A stretch of 42,337 nt of DNA from Longimicrobiales bacterium (GTDB lineage Bacteria; Gemmatimonadota; Gemmatimonadetes; Longimicrobiales; Gaopeijiaceae): NCBI GenBank assembly GCA_028279425.1, contig JANQNV010000002.1:1-42337 (forward strand), in the 5' to 3' direction. The notes under the pieces were generated by a model that ran no database searches, was not told the DNA's origin, and was given only the letters and a program-made list of their open reading frames with translations. Numbering within the stretch: the first letter of the stretch is position 1; each line of letters opens with the position of its first letter. Below, piece by piece: positions 16,910 through 24,894 of this stretch. Made by a program: the position numbers and the translations under genes.

Positions 16910-18264
16910 GAGGGGTCCTCGATCAGCGCCCGGTGGAGTCGACGCACCAGCGGTGATGCGTCATCGGCCTCGACCACGAACGACAGGCTCACGTTCGACG
17001 CCTGTGAGACGAGGTGGACGGGGGTTCGGCCGACCACCTGGAATACCCGCGCGTCGACGCCGGGCTCCTCGAGGAGTCCGTGGCCGACCACGCTGACGGT
17101 GGCGAGGCCAGTCCGCACCTCGACATCGGCGAAACGACGCAGCTCGGCGGCGGCGGCCGAGATCTCGGCCGAGACGTCCAGCGTGAAGGCGGTGCTCGTG
17201 TGCGAGGTGGCGACCAGGTCGACCGGGAGGCGGTGGCGGGTCAGCACGTCGAACACGCGAGCGAGGAAGCCGTAGGGTATGGCGGAGGGGTGGGAGCGCA
17301 CCTGGATCAGTGCGACCTCGGGCTTGAACGCCACAGCGGCGATCTCGGCCGGGCCCCATCGGTCCCGCAAGATACGCGTGCCGGGGCGATCCGGCGCGAA
17401 CGTGCTCCGGATTCTGACCTCGAGACCTCGCGACACGGCGTGCTTGGCCGCACCGGGGTGCAGGACCTTCGCGCCGAAGTACGCGAGTTCGACCGCCTCC
17501 TCGAAGCCCAACCGACCCAGCACCCGCGGCGCGTCCACGGCTCGGGGGTCACCCGACAGAACCCCTTCGACATCGGTCCAGATGTGTACTTCGCTCGCGT
17601 CGACGGCCGCTCCGATCAGCGTCGCCGAGTAGTCGGAGCCGCCGCGGCCGAGGGTCGTGGTGCGACCGTCTTCGGTGGCGCCCACGAAGCCCTGGGTCAC
17701 CACGACGGAGCCGCCGGCCACCGCGGGCAGAAGCAGCTCGCGAGCGGCGTCCTCGAGCGCTGCCTCGTCGGGAACCGCCGCGCCGAAGCACGCATCGGTG
17801 CGGACGAGGCGCCGGGCGTCGACCCAGCGGACCGGGGTGCCGATGGCGTCGAGGGCGGCCGTGAGGAGCGCGGCCGACAGCTCTTCCCCGCAGGCTCGGA
17901 TTGCGTCACCGCTCTCGGGTCCGAGCGGTGTATCGCCGAGATCCGACAGTCGAGCCGCCACGGTCTCGATCCGGGCCAGCACCCGCGTGCGCGACCCGGC
18001 GTGCTCGTGGAGCAACGCGTGCGCCACCGTCCGGTGCGCCGATGCGAAGTCGTCGAGGGCGACCGTGATGTCGCCTCCGCTCTGGTGGATCCGATCGATC
18101 TCGACGAGGGCGTCGGTGGCGCCACCCACTGCCGACACGACGACGATCGGGGGTCGGGGCGCTCCCGCGATCAGGTCGGCGACGTGTCGGATGCGAGCCG
18201 CGTCGCCCACCGACGATCCGCCGAACTTGTAGATCAACGGCCCGGCGCTGGTGGAGCCGGCCAT
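16906..18264 (-). CDS. lysC: Aspartate kinase with C-terminal ACT domains
   Basis: Catalyses phosphorylation of aspartate, the committed step for lysine, threonine, methionine and diaminopimelate. I chose the ATG at 18264, 14 bases after the asd stop, giving 452 residues; an upstream reading to 18402 would run deep into asd. The kinase domain begins with YKFGGSSVGD (12-21) and includes GRGGSDYSA and VEGVLSGDPR. The C-terminal part from about 320 carries two ACT modules (IQVRSHPSAIPYGF and VSVVGHGLLEEPGV), so feedback inhibition by lysine is likely, as in the monofunctional LysC type of E. coli. No homoserine dehydrogenase domain is fused. The gene lies between asd and dapB. Confidence 0.93.
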   Translation of the reverse strand: MAGSTSAGPLIYKFGGSSVGDAARIRHVADLIAGAPRPPIVVVSAVGGATDALVEIDRIHQSGGDITVALDDFASAHRTVAHALLHEHAGSRTRVLARIETVAARLSDLGDTPLGPESGDAIRACGEELSAALLTAALDAIGTPVRWVDARRLVRTDACFGAAVPDEAALEDAARELLLPAVAGGSVVVTQGFVGATEDGRTTTLGRGGSDYSATLIGAAVDASEVHIWTDVEGVLSGDPRAVDAPRVLGRLGFEEAVELAYFGAKVLHPGAAKHAVSRGLEVRIRSTFAPDRPGTRILRDRWGPAEIAAVAFKPEVALIQVRSHPSAIPYGFLARVFDVLTRHRLPVDLVATSHTSTAFTLDVSAEISAAAAELRRFADVEVRTGLATVSVVGHGLLEEPGVDARVFQVVGRTPVHLVSQASNVSLSFVVEADDASPLVRRLHRALIEDPS

Positions 18265-18278
18265 GGGCTGAGGTCCGG

Positions 18279-19361
18279 TCACAGCTGGGCGCGCACCCGT
18301 CCCTGCGCGGTCGCGAGCTCGGCGTTGAGCATGGCCGCGCCCGCCGCGCCCCGCTCGAGGTTGTGCGAGAGCACCACGAACTTGCAGGAGAGCACGGCAC
18401 ATTCCCTTACGCGGCCGACGACCACGGTCATGCCTTCGTCGCGGTCGCGATCCAGGCGGGGTTGCGGGCGGTCGGGGCCCTCGACCACGACGACGGGTCG
18501 GGCTGGGCTCGACGGCAGCCCCGCTGTCTCGTCGGGGGCTCGGAACGTCTCGAGCGCGGCCTTCACCTCGTCGACGGAGGCGGGCCGTTCGAGCTCGACC
18601 GATACCGACTCGAGATGGCCGTGCAGGACGGGCACCCGGGTCGCCGTCGCGCTGACCACCAGGTCGGCCGGGTGGATGCGTCCGTCGACGACCGAACCGA
18701 GGATCTTGCCCGGCTCGCGCGCAATCTTGTCTTCTTCCCCCCCGATCCAGGGCACGACGTTGTCGACGAGGCTCGAGGCCGGGGGACCGGGTCGACCCGC
18801 TCCAGAGATCGCCTGAAACGTCGTCACGAGCGCCGTGCGTAGGCCGAAGGCGTCATGGAGGGGTGCGAAAACGGGCATCAGTCCGGCTACGGCGCAGTTG
18901 GGGTTCGTGACGATTCCGGCCTGGCCCCCGTCGAGGAGCGAGAGGTGGTCCGGATTGACCTCCGGGACCACGAGCGGCACCTCCGGGTCGGCGCGAAACG
19001 CCGAAGCGTTGCTGACGACGAGGTGTCCCTGCGCCGCGAGCGCGGGTTCCACTTCGCGCGCCACGTCTGCCGGTAGCGCCGACAGCACGAGGTGCGTATC
19101 GAAGGGGCCCGACGACGCCTGCAGCACCAGGTCGGCGGCCCCCGATGCCAACTCGACATCCGAGGGTACCGCATCGCCGAGTCGGCGTCCCTCGGAACGC
19201 GTGGAGGCGGCCACGGCCGCGAGTTGGAACCAGGGATGCCGCGCGAGCCGTTGCACGAGCCGGATGCCCACCGTCCCGGTCGCCCCGAGAACGGCGACGG
19301 GGATTCGGCCGCCAGGATTCGGGCCAGAGGAGAGCGGCGCAGGGGAGGTGTGGGTCGACAC
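18279..19361 (-). CDS. asd: Aspartate-semialdehyde dehydrogenase, archaeal/fungal-type
   Basis: NADP-dependent reduction of aspartyl phosphate to aspartate semialdehyde. The 360-residue product starts at a GTG and has the nucleotide-binding motif LGATGTVG (25-32), SNASAFRADPEVPLVVPEVN, and the catalytic cysteine in TNPNCAVAG (Cys156). TTFQAISGAG and VLHGHLESV further match the archaeal/yeast branch of ASADH rather than the E. coli Asd branch. The order of blocks is complete. It is the first gene of the minus-strand lysine operon; a -10-like box lies 54-59 bases upstream. The first 20 residues are poorly conserved in character, so a slightly later start is possible. Confidence 0.92.
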   Translation of the reverse strand: MSTHTSPAPLSSGPNPGGRIPVAVLGATGTVGIRLVQRLARHPWFQLAAVAASTRSEGRRLGDAVPSDVELASGAADLVLQASSGPFDTHLVLSALPADVAREVEPALAAQGHLVVSNASAFRADPEVPLVVPEVNPDHLSLLDGGQAGIVTNPNCAVAGLMPVFAPLHDAFGLRTALVTTFQAISGAGRPGPPASSLVDNVVPWIGGEEDKIAREPGKILGSVVDGRIHPADLVVSATATRVPVLHGHLESVSVELERPASVDEVKAALETFRAPDETAGLPSSPARPVVVVEGPDRPQPRLDRDRDEGMTVVVGRVRECAVLSCKFVVLSHNLERGAAGAAMLNAELATAQGRVRAQL

Positions 19362-19414
19362 GGTGAGAGGTGGCGGTCGTCGTGGTGGGCCGTGGCCGAG
19401 TGCCTGCCCACAGG

Positions 19415-19420
19415 AATATA
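19415..19420 (-). promoter_or_regulatory. Probable -10 box of the asd-dap operon
   Basis: On the minus strand TATATT (5 of 6 to consensus) lies 54 bases before the asd GTG. The matching -35 region is poor (GGAACC at 17 bp), so the promoter may need an activator or another sigma factor. No lysine riboswitch is recognisable in the short leader of about 47 bases. Confidence 0.4.
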
Positions 19421-19451
19421 GCGTCGCTCCGCATCAGGGTTCCGACCCCAC

Positions 19452-19511
19452 TTGACGGAGCTCCGCAGGCGCAACAATATCGAGCAACGTAGTATCGCGA
19501 CGCGATATTGT
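19452..19511 (+). promoter_or_regulatory. padR promoter with nested palindromic operator
   Basis: TTGACG (19452-19457) and CAATAT (19475-19480) are 17 bp apart and form a candidate promoter for the padR-permease pair. A perfect 15-bp palindrome TATCGCGACGCGATA occupies 19493-19507, near the predicted start point. A second pair of arms, ACAATATCG at 19474-19482 and CGATATTGT at 19503-19511, embraces it and overlaps the -10 box. This is the kind of dyad a PadR dimer binds, so autoregulation is inferred. Confidence 0.6.
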
Positions 19512-19549
19512 TTGTCGTCGCCCGTCCCCTTTGCCGAGGTGCCTGCTCC

Positions 19550-19879
19550 GTGTCCGATCGACCGCTCCCGCCGACCGAATTCCGGGTCCTCCTGGCCCTG
19601 CTCGACGGCGCGAAACACGGGCACGGGATCAAGACCGACGTGCGGGACCGCACCGAGGGCCGAGTCGACATGGGGCCCGGGTCGTTGTACGGAGCCATCA
19701 AGCGCCTCGCGGCGCGCGAGTGGATCCGGGAGGTCGACGGTCCATCGATCGAGCCCCCCGACGAACGGCGTCGCTTCTACGAGATCACGCCGGCGGGTCG
19801 CGCGGCCGCAGCAGTAGAGGCGTCGCGCATGAGGGAACTGTTGAGCATCGCCGAGGCGAAGGCCCCGGGGTCGGCCTAG
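19550..19879 (+). CDS. PadR-family transcriptional regulator
   Basis: A 109-residue winged-helix regulator of the short PadR type. The GTG at 19550 places the start just before the conserved domain. Signature segments are FRVLLALLDGAKHGHGIKTDV (helix 1-2), MGPGSLYGAIKRLAAREWI (recognition helix) and RRFYEITPAGRAAA (wing), then a C-terminal dimerisation helix. It precedes the large permease gene by two bases. PadR-permease pairs of this kind are frequent in Acidobacteriota and Gemmatimonadota. Likely represses its own operon through the palindrome at 19493-19507; the inducer is unknown. Confidence 0.9.
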   Translation: MSDRPLPPTEFRVLLALLDGAKHGHGIKTDVRDRTEGRVDMGPGSLYGAIKRLAAREWIREVDGPSIEPPDERRRFYEITPAGRAAAAVEASRMRELLSIAEAKAPGSA

Positions 19880-19881
19880 CC

Positions 19882-22512
19882 GTGTTGGCCTGGGCATACC
19901 GACGCCTCGCCCGGTTCCTTCTGCCGGGGGCGTTCTGGCGCGCGTGGGGCGAAGACATGGTCGCCGAGGCGCGGCTACAGTGGGCGGAGGGTCGAACTGC
20001 GGGGCGTCGATGGACGACTGCATGGCGGCTGTTGGCCGACCTGATTGCGACGGCCCGTCGGGAGTGGAGAGAGGGGGGACCGGTGGTCCGTCGCCGAACC
20101 AGCAGCGGGGGAGGGGGGATGCGGAGTGACGTGAAGGTGGCGTGGCGGGCGATTCAGCGGAGCCCGGCGTATGCCGGGGCGGTCGTGGCCACACTGGCGC
20201 TCGGCGTCGGCTCCGTTGCGTTGGTGTTCTCGATGGTCGATGCGTTCCTGCTCCGCTCGCTTCCGTATCCCGAGTCGGATCGCCTCGTCTCGCTCTGGTC
20301 GGAGACCAATTGGAGCCGCGCCATGGTGGCCCGGGCTCGAACCGAGTTGTCCGGACTGGAGTCGGCGTCGGGGTACGGCGGTGCGATCCTGGTGCTCGAC
20401 GAGGCCGGTGAGCCGGTCGAACTGTTCGCGGGGCGGGCGACCGCGGGTCACCTGGAGCAGCTCGGCGCGCGCGCGGTCGTCGGACGGTTGTTCGACGCCG
20501 AGGACGAACGCCCCGGAGCCGAGCCGGTCATGGTGATGGGCCACGATCTCTGGGTCGATCGATTCGGTTCGGACCCTCGCGTGGTCGGTCGGACCGTAGC
20601 GCTCGGTGGGCTCGGCACCGAGCGGCGCACGGTGGTCGGCGTGCTCCCGGCGACCTTCACGTCGTTGCTCGGGCCAGGGGTGGACGCGTGGGTACCGGTG
20701 ACGTTCGATCGCGGGAGCGGGGACTACACCGATTCGTACTTCATGAGCGCGCTCGGGCGTCTTCCCCCCGAGGGGACTCTCGACGCCCTGCGCACCGAAA
20801 TGGTGGCGTGGGCGGCCGTGCTCGCCGCCGACAACGCGGGTGGCCTGTCGGAGCGGGAGGTCGAGCAGGCCTCGGTACGAAGCCTCAGAGACGAGATCGG
20901 CCGCGACCGCCGCACGCCGCTGCTTCTCGCCCTTGGGGCCGCGTCGCTGGTTCTGTTGGTGGCGTGTGCAAATGTGGCCAATCTCGTGTTGGCCCGTACG
21001 GTCGGCCGACGGCCGGAGTTGTCCGTGCGTGCGGCCCTGGGCTCGGGTCGCGCCCGTGCGGCCCGCGGCGTGCTCGTCGAGGTCGCAACACTCGGCGCCG
21101 CCGGCGGATGCCTCGGCCTGCTCGGCGCAGGCTATGCGGCCCGGACTCTCGGTCGGCGGGTGCCCGACCTGATGCCGGCCAGCGTCGTCGAGCCGTCGCT
21201 TCGCGTCGTCGCGTTTTCGTTGGGCGTCGTGTTGGTCTCGGCGCTGCTCGCCGGTGTGCTCCCGGCGCTCCGAGCCGCCGGTCGTGACCCTGCCTCGGCG
21301 CTGTCGTCGACCCGGGGGGGATCGATCGATCGCGGCCTCGCCCGCCTGCAGAGGGCCCTGGCCGCGGTGCAGATGGCCGTCGCTCTGGTCGGGGTGGCGT
21401 CGGCCGGACTCCTGGGCCGCTCGCTGCTCGCCCTGACCGAGGTCGACCCCGGCTTCGAGCCCGAGGGCCTCGTGTCGTTCCGCATCACGGCCCCTCCGGC
21501 CGTGTACTCGAGCGACGATGAGGTACTGGGATTCCACCTCGACGTGCGCGATGCCCTGGCGGCCGTGCCCGGGATCGAACGGGTGGGGATGGTGAATCGG
21601 CTCCCCATGGGTGGGGGGCAGAGTCGCATCACAGTCTTCCCGGAGGGCTTCGAACCCCCCGAGTCCGGCGAACTGCCCGAAGTGACCCACCGGTTGGTGA
21701 GCGCCGGGTACCTGGAGGCATTGGGCGCCCGCCTGGTCGAAGGCGTGCTGCCCGCCCTCGACGACGAACGAGGCGAGGGACCCGTCCGAGGCGTGCTCAA
21801 TCGAGCGGCGGCCGAACGCTTCTGGCCCGACGGATCGGCGGTGGGCGAACGTTTCCTCGGGCCGGGTGGCGTTGTCTGGATGGAGGTGGTCGGGGTGGTC
21901 GAAGACGTTCGTGAGGGTGGAGTCGGGAAGCCCTCCGAGGATCCCGCCGCCTACATCCCGCTCCGGGACTGGCCCTGGCGCACGACCTACGCCGTGGCGA
22001 GGACCCGCGGCGGCGTCGACGCCGCACAACTGAAATCGGCGGTCTGGTCGGTCGCGCCAGGAGTGCCGGTCAACAATCTGCGCCCGGTCGCGGATCTGGT
22101 CGCGAACTCCATGCGACCGACTCGTCTGCTCGCGTGGTTGGCCACTACGGTGGGTGCGGTCACTCTGCTGCTCGGAGGAGTCGGGGTCTACGGCGTCGCT
22201 TCGTACGGCAGCAGCCGCCGACGGAGGGAGCACGGCATCCGAGCCGCCCTCGGCGCCGATCGCGCCACGCTTCAGCGCGACGAACTCCGACGCGCGCTGG
22301 TCACCATCGCGTGGGGAGGCGGCCTGGGCCTGCTGGGGGCGTGGGCGAGCGGCCGAGCGCTGGAGTCGGTACTGTTCGGCGTCTCGGCGCGCGACCCGCT
22401 GGTCCTGGTCGCCGCCAGCTCCGTCCTGCTCGTGGCGGGATTGATGGCCGCGTGGTTGCCGGCGCGTCGCGCCGCGTCGGCCGACCCGGTGGGTGCGTTG
22501 CGGGCCGACTAA
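19882..22512 (+). CDS. ADOP-type MacB/FtsX-like permease
   Basis: An 876-residue membrane protein beginning at a GTG two bases after padR. After an amphipathic cytoplasmic N-terminus (about 1-75), a first membrane segment near 95-120 (AVVATLALGVGSVALVFSM) is followed by a large extracytoplasmic MacB-periplasmic-core domain to about 345. Then come three membrane segments of an FtsX domain (LLALGAASLVLLVACANVAN), and a second half repeats the pattern, ending with three more segments after about 745. Duplication of the MacB_PCD-FtsX unit is the ADOP architecture (acidobacterial duplicated orphan permease). No ATPase gene is adjacent, so it either borrows an ATPase or has a different job. Substrate unknown. 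Confidence 0.88.
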   Translation: MLAWAYRRLARFLLPGAFWRAWGEDMVAEARLQWAEGRTAGRRWTTAWRLLADLIATARREWREGGPVVRRRTSSGGGGMRSDVKVAWRAIQRSPAYAGAVVATLALGVGSVALVFSMVDAFLLRSLPYPESDRLVSLWSETNWSRAMVARARTELSGLESASGYGGAILVLDEAGEPVELFAGRATAGHLEQLGARAVVGRLFDAEDERPGAEPVMVMGHDLWVDRFGSDPRVVGRTVALGGLGTERRTVVGVLPATFTSLLGPGVDAWVPVTFDRGSGDYTDSYFMSALGRLPPEGTLDALRTEMVAWAAVLAADNAGGLSEREVEQASVRSLRDEIGRDRRTPLLLALGAASLVLLVACANVANLVLARTVGRRPELSVRAALGSGRARAARGVLVEVATLGAAGGCLGLLGAGYAARTLGRRVPDLMPASVVEPSLRVVAFSLGVVLVSALLAGVLPALRAAGRDPASALSSTRGGSIDRGLARLQRALAAVQMAVALVGVASAGLLGRSLLALTEVDPGFEPEGLVSFRITAPPAVYSSDDEVLGFHLDVRDALAAVPGIERVGMVNRLPMGGGQSRITVFPEGFEPPESGELPEVTHRLVSAGYLEALGARLVEGVLPALDDERGEGPVRGVLNRAAAERFWPDGSAVGERFLGPGGVVWMEVVGVVEDVREGGVGKPSEDPAAYIPLRDWPWRTTYAVARTRGGVDAAQLKSAVWSVAPGVPVNNLRPVADLVANSMRPTRLLAWLATTVGAVTLLLGGVGVYGVASYGSSRRRREHGIRAALGADRATLQRDELRRALVTIAWGGGLGLLGAWASGRALESVLFGVSARDPLVLVAASSVLLVAGLMAAWLPARRAASADPVGALRAD

Positions 22513-22583
22513 TCATCGGTCGCACCGGGTCATCGGTCGCGGTTCGGGGGCCGCGGACCGGGTGGTGCGGCGGCCGAGCGACA

Positions 22584-22628
22584 AGAAGTCGCCACCATGT
22601 CGCCGAAACAACGATCGGGGCGACTTCT
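22584..22628. repeat. Inverted arm at the left edge of the 61-bp array
   Basis: AGAAGTCGCC at 22584-22593 is the perfect reverse complement of GGCGACTTCT at 22619-22628 inside the first array unit. The left arm looks like a degenerate, inverted fragment of the array unit; together they can form a 10-bp hairpin with a 25-base loop. Confidence 0.6.
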
Positions 22629-23119
22629 GGTTGTATCGCGACCATTTCTCGACCCCCATCGCCCTGCGCGGCAGATCGGGGCGACTTCTGGTGGCATCGC
22701 GACCATTTCTCGACCCCCATCGCTCCCCGCAGCAGATCGGGGCGACTTCTGGTGATATAGCGACCATTTCTCGACCACCATCGCCCCGCGCGGCAGATCG
22801 GGGCGACTTCTGGTGGTATAGCGACCATTTCTCGACCCCCATCGCTCCCCACGGCAGATCGTGGCGACTTCTGGTGGTATAGCGACCATTTCTCGACCCC
22901 CATCGCCCTGCGCGGCAGATCGGGGCGACTTCTGGTGGTATGGCGACCATTTCTCGACCACCATCGCTCCGCGCGGCAGATCGTGGCGACTTCTGGTGGT
23001 ATAGCGACCATTTCCCGACCACCATCGCTCCGCGCGGCAGATCGGGGCGACTTGTGGTGGTATCGCGACCATTTCCCGACCACCATCGCTCCCCGCGGCA
23101 GATCGGGGCGACTTGTGGT
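22613..23119. repeat. 61-bp tandem repeat array, eight units plus partial ninth
   Basis: Units begin with GATCGGGGCGACTT at 22613, 22674, 22735, 22796, 22857, 22918, 22979 and 23040; a truncated ninth (about 19 bases) starts at 23101. The period is exactly 61 bp throughout. Sequence changes are confined to a few positions (unit positions 6, 15, 20-22, 25, 37, 43 and 51-57), and the same variants recur in different combinations. There are no spacers, so this is not CRISPR. In units with CCACCATCG, TGGTGGT can pair with ACCACCA. No stop codons occur on the minus strand in any frame, which creates artefactual long reading frames. It lies downstream of the permease gene and upstream of the hsp20 promoter. 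Confidence 0.95.
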
Positions 23120-23469
23120 CATCGGTGCCTTTCGCCCGCGCACGCGAGCCCGGCGTCCCCCGGGTCGACCGCGCACGAACCCCGCGCCCGCCGGCACCGC
23201 ACCGATCTTGTCGGTCGCGAACCCGCGTCCGCCACCGGCTCACCGACCCGGGCGCGGCCAGGCTGCAAGAAGGGCAGGCGAATCCCGCCGAGCCTGCCGC
23301 TCCGGCAGATGGTTCAGCCCCCGAAGACGTTGTGGGCGTTCATGTTGGCAGACAGGGGTGGCCTGCGGACTGGCACGCCGGTTGCACTTGGTCGAATCGC
23401 GGCGAGCGCCGTCGGCGTCTCGCTCCCACACGATTCAACCGACACACCGTTTGGAAGGAGGACACCCCG
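23120..23469 (+). other. Gene-free hsp20 upstream region
   Basis: I see no convincing gene here. It holds an inverted repeat CTGCCG-CTC-CGGCAG at 23294-23308, about 90 bases upstream of the predicted sigma-54 start site, which could be an enhancer-binding site. The sigma-54 promoter is at 23371-23386 and a strong ribosome binding site AAGGAGGA at 23455-23462. Confidence 0.6.
23371..23386 (+). promoter_or_regulatory. Sigma-54 (RpoN) promoter of hsp20
   Basis: TGGCACGCCGGTTGCA matches the RpoN consensus TGGCACG-N4-TTGCW at every defined position, with invariant GG at 23372-23373 and GC at 23384-23385 in the correct spacing. The start point would be near 23397, leaving a leader of about 73 bases before the hsp20 ATG. 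Dependence on a bacterial enhancer-binding protein follows if RpoN uses it. Confidence 0.8.
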
Positions 23470-23934
23470 ATGGCCATCACGCGATGGACGAACCGGAATC
23501 CCTGGCGCGAGCTCGACGCCCTCACGAATCGCCTCGGCTTCGTGTTCGACGACGCGATGCCGACCGCCTCGTCGACTGGCCGCTGGGTTCCTGCGGTCAA
23601 CGTCGAGGAGAATGCCGAGGAGTTGCTCCTCACGGCCGAGCTCCCGGGGCTCACCGAAGACGATATCGAGATCGAGTTCGAAAACAGTGTCCTTTCGATT
23701 CGCGGCGAAAAGCGCGCGCAGCGTCGTGAGGGCGACGACTCGAGCAAGGTCCACATCTGGGAGCGTTCCTACGGAAGCTTCCAGCGCACCTTCACGCTGC
23801 CACGCACCGTGTCACCCGATCGGATCGAGGCCGATTTCGCCAGCGGCGTCCTGCACATCCGGATGCCCAAGGCGCCGGAGGCGAAGGGTCGTCGGATCGA
23901 GATCGGATCGAGTCGCGAGGCCGCCACCGCCTGA
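23470..23934 (+). CDS. Small heat-shock protein, Hsp20/alpha-crystallin family
   Basis: A 154-residue ATP-independent holdase that keeps unfolding cytoplasmic proteins soluble. The ATG at 23470 is preceded by AAGGAGGA at eight bases and opens with a short N-terminal arm (residues 1-35, NRNPWRELDALTNRLG). The alpha-crystallin domain runs from about 40 to 135 with VPAVNVEENAEELLLTAELPG, the FENSVLSIRGEKR strand, the FQRTFTLP block and the C-terminal signature ASGVLHIRMPK. The tail has RRIEI, a likely IxI-type oligomerisation motif. It is monocistronic: a sigma-54 promoter lies upstream and a strong hairpin terminator downstream. Confidence 0.95.
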   Translation: MAITRWTNRNPWRELDALTNRLGFVFDDAMPTASSTGRWVPAVNVEENAEELLLTAELPGLTEDDIEIEFENSVLSIRGEKRAQRREGDDSSKVHIWERSYGSFQRTFTLPRTVSPDRIEADFASGVLHIRMPKAPEAKGRRIEIGSSREAATA

Positions 23935-23956
23935 CCGGGCGCACGCGATGGAAACA

Positions 23957-23990
23957 GAGGGGGTCCGGGGCGAACGCCTCGGACCCCTTC
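23957..23990. terminator. Strong hairpin between hsp20 and the phosphatase gene
   Basis: Arms 23957-23967 and 23980-23990 form an 11-bp stem (GGGGTCCG core with CGGACCCC, one G-T pair) and a 12-base loop, located between convergent genes two bases before the stop of the minus-strand phosphatase. Probably a bidirectional terminator. Confidence 0.7.
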
Positions 23991-23991
23991 G

Positions 23992-24795
23992 TCACGTCAC
24001 GAGTTGCCGCAACCCCTCGAGCTGCTCGCGAGAGCCGGCCGCGATCGCCGAGCCCGGCTCCAACCCCACCGGTCCTCCCTCGATCCGCTGCACCACGCCC
24101 CCTGCCTCCTCGACCAGGAGCACTCCCGCGGCGTAGTCCCACGGGCTGAGGTGGAATTCCCAGAAGCCGTCGAACCGCCCTTCGGCGACGTACGCGAGGT
24201 CCATGGCCGCGGATCCCACGCGCCGGACCCCCGACGTCTCGCGCAACACCCGCCCGAGCCCGACGAGATAGGGTTCGAGGAACTCCGGATTCTTGAACGG
24301 GAACCCCGTCGCGATGAGGGAGCGATCGAGGGAACGCGCCTGCGACACCCGGATCGGCCGGCCGTTCTTCCAGGCCCCGCCTCCCCGAAGGGCCCACCAT
24401 CGCTCATCGCTCGGCGAGCTGACCACCGCTCCGGCCATGGGCGTTCCCGACACCGCCACGGCTACCGATGCAGCATGAGCCGGGAGCGAGTGAAGGAAGT
24501 TGGTGGTGCCGTCGAGCGGGTCGACGACCCAGATCGGTGTGTCGTCGTCGGGAAGCCGAGGAGGCGCGTCGTCTTCTTCGGCGAGGATGAGGTGCGACGG
24601 ATGCCGTCGCCGGATCAGGTCGACCACCACCTCCTGAGCCGCCTCGTCGACGGCCGAGACGAAGTCGGCACGACCCTTCGTGCGCCCGTCGGCCACACCG
24701 ATGGAGTCGAGGTGTTCGGCGTGAACACGGGCGGCGGCATCGGCCGCGTCGAGGGCGGTACGGAGCCACGCTTCGGGAGGGGCGGACGGCGACAT
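23992..24795 (-). CDS. Inositol monophosphatase family protein
   Basis: Mg2+-dependent sugar-phosphate phosphatase of 267 residues from the ATG at 24795; a TTG at 24828 would add 11 residues. Metal-binding motifs of the superfamily are clear: EEDD around residues 73-76, WVVDPLDGTTNF, and SPWDYAAGVLLVEEAGG towards the C-terminus. The last fits inositol-phosphatase (SuhB-like) members and also histidinol-phosphatase or 3'-phosphoadenosine phosphatase relatives, so the substrate is left open. It is convergent with hsp20; dsbB lies behind it on the same strand, 99 bases away. Confidence 0.87.
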   Translation of the reverse strand: MSPSAPPEAWLRTALDAADAAARVHAEHLDSIGVADGRTKGRADFVSAVDEAAQEVVVDLIRRRHPSHLILAEEDDAPPRLPDDDTPIWVVDPLDGTTNFLHSLPAHAASVAVAVSGTPMAGAVVSSPSDERWWALRGGGAWKNGRPIRVSQARSLDRSLIATGFPFKNPEFLEPYLVGLGRVLRETSGVRRVGSAAMDLAYVAEGRFDGFWEFHLSPWDYAAGVLLVEEAGGVVQRIEGGPVGLEPGSAIAAGSREQLEGLRQLVT

Positions 24796-24894
24796 CACGC
24801 TCGGGGTTCGGGTCGGGGGACGGGTCAAGGTAGCTCAACCGCTCGCACCGCCGGGCAACGAAGTCGAAACGTCTCGCCCACGGTGCTCTCGGTG

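Noticed and set aside
19362-19549. Lysine riboswitch upstream of asd-lysC
   Set aside because: The leader from the likely start point to the GTG is only about 47 bases and shows no L-box features.
22613-23119. CRISPR array
   Set aside because: The whole 61-bp unit is conserved and there are no unique spacers, no leader and no cas genes; it is an ordinary tandem repeat.
22301-23243. Repeat-peptide genes on the minus strand over the 61-bp array (170-298 residues)
   Set aside because: All three frames are open only because the unit lacks stops; 61 is not divisible by three, start codons have no ribosome binding sites, and the frames run into the permease gene. Translation would be a by-product.
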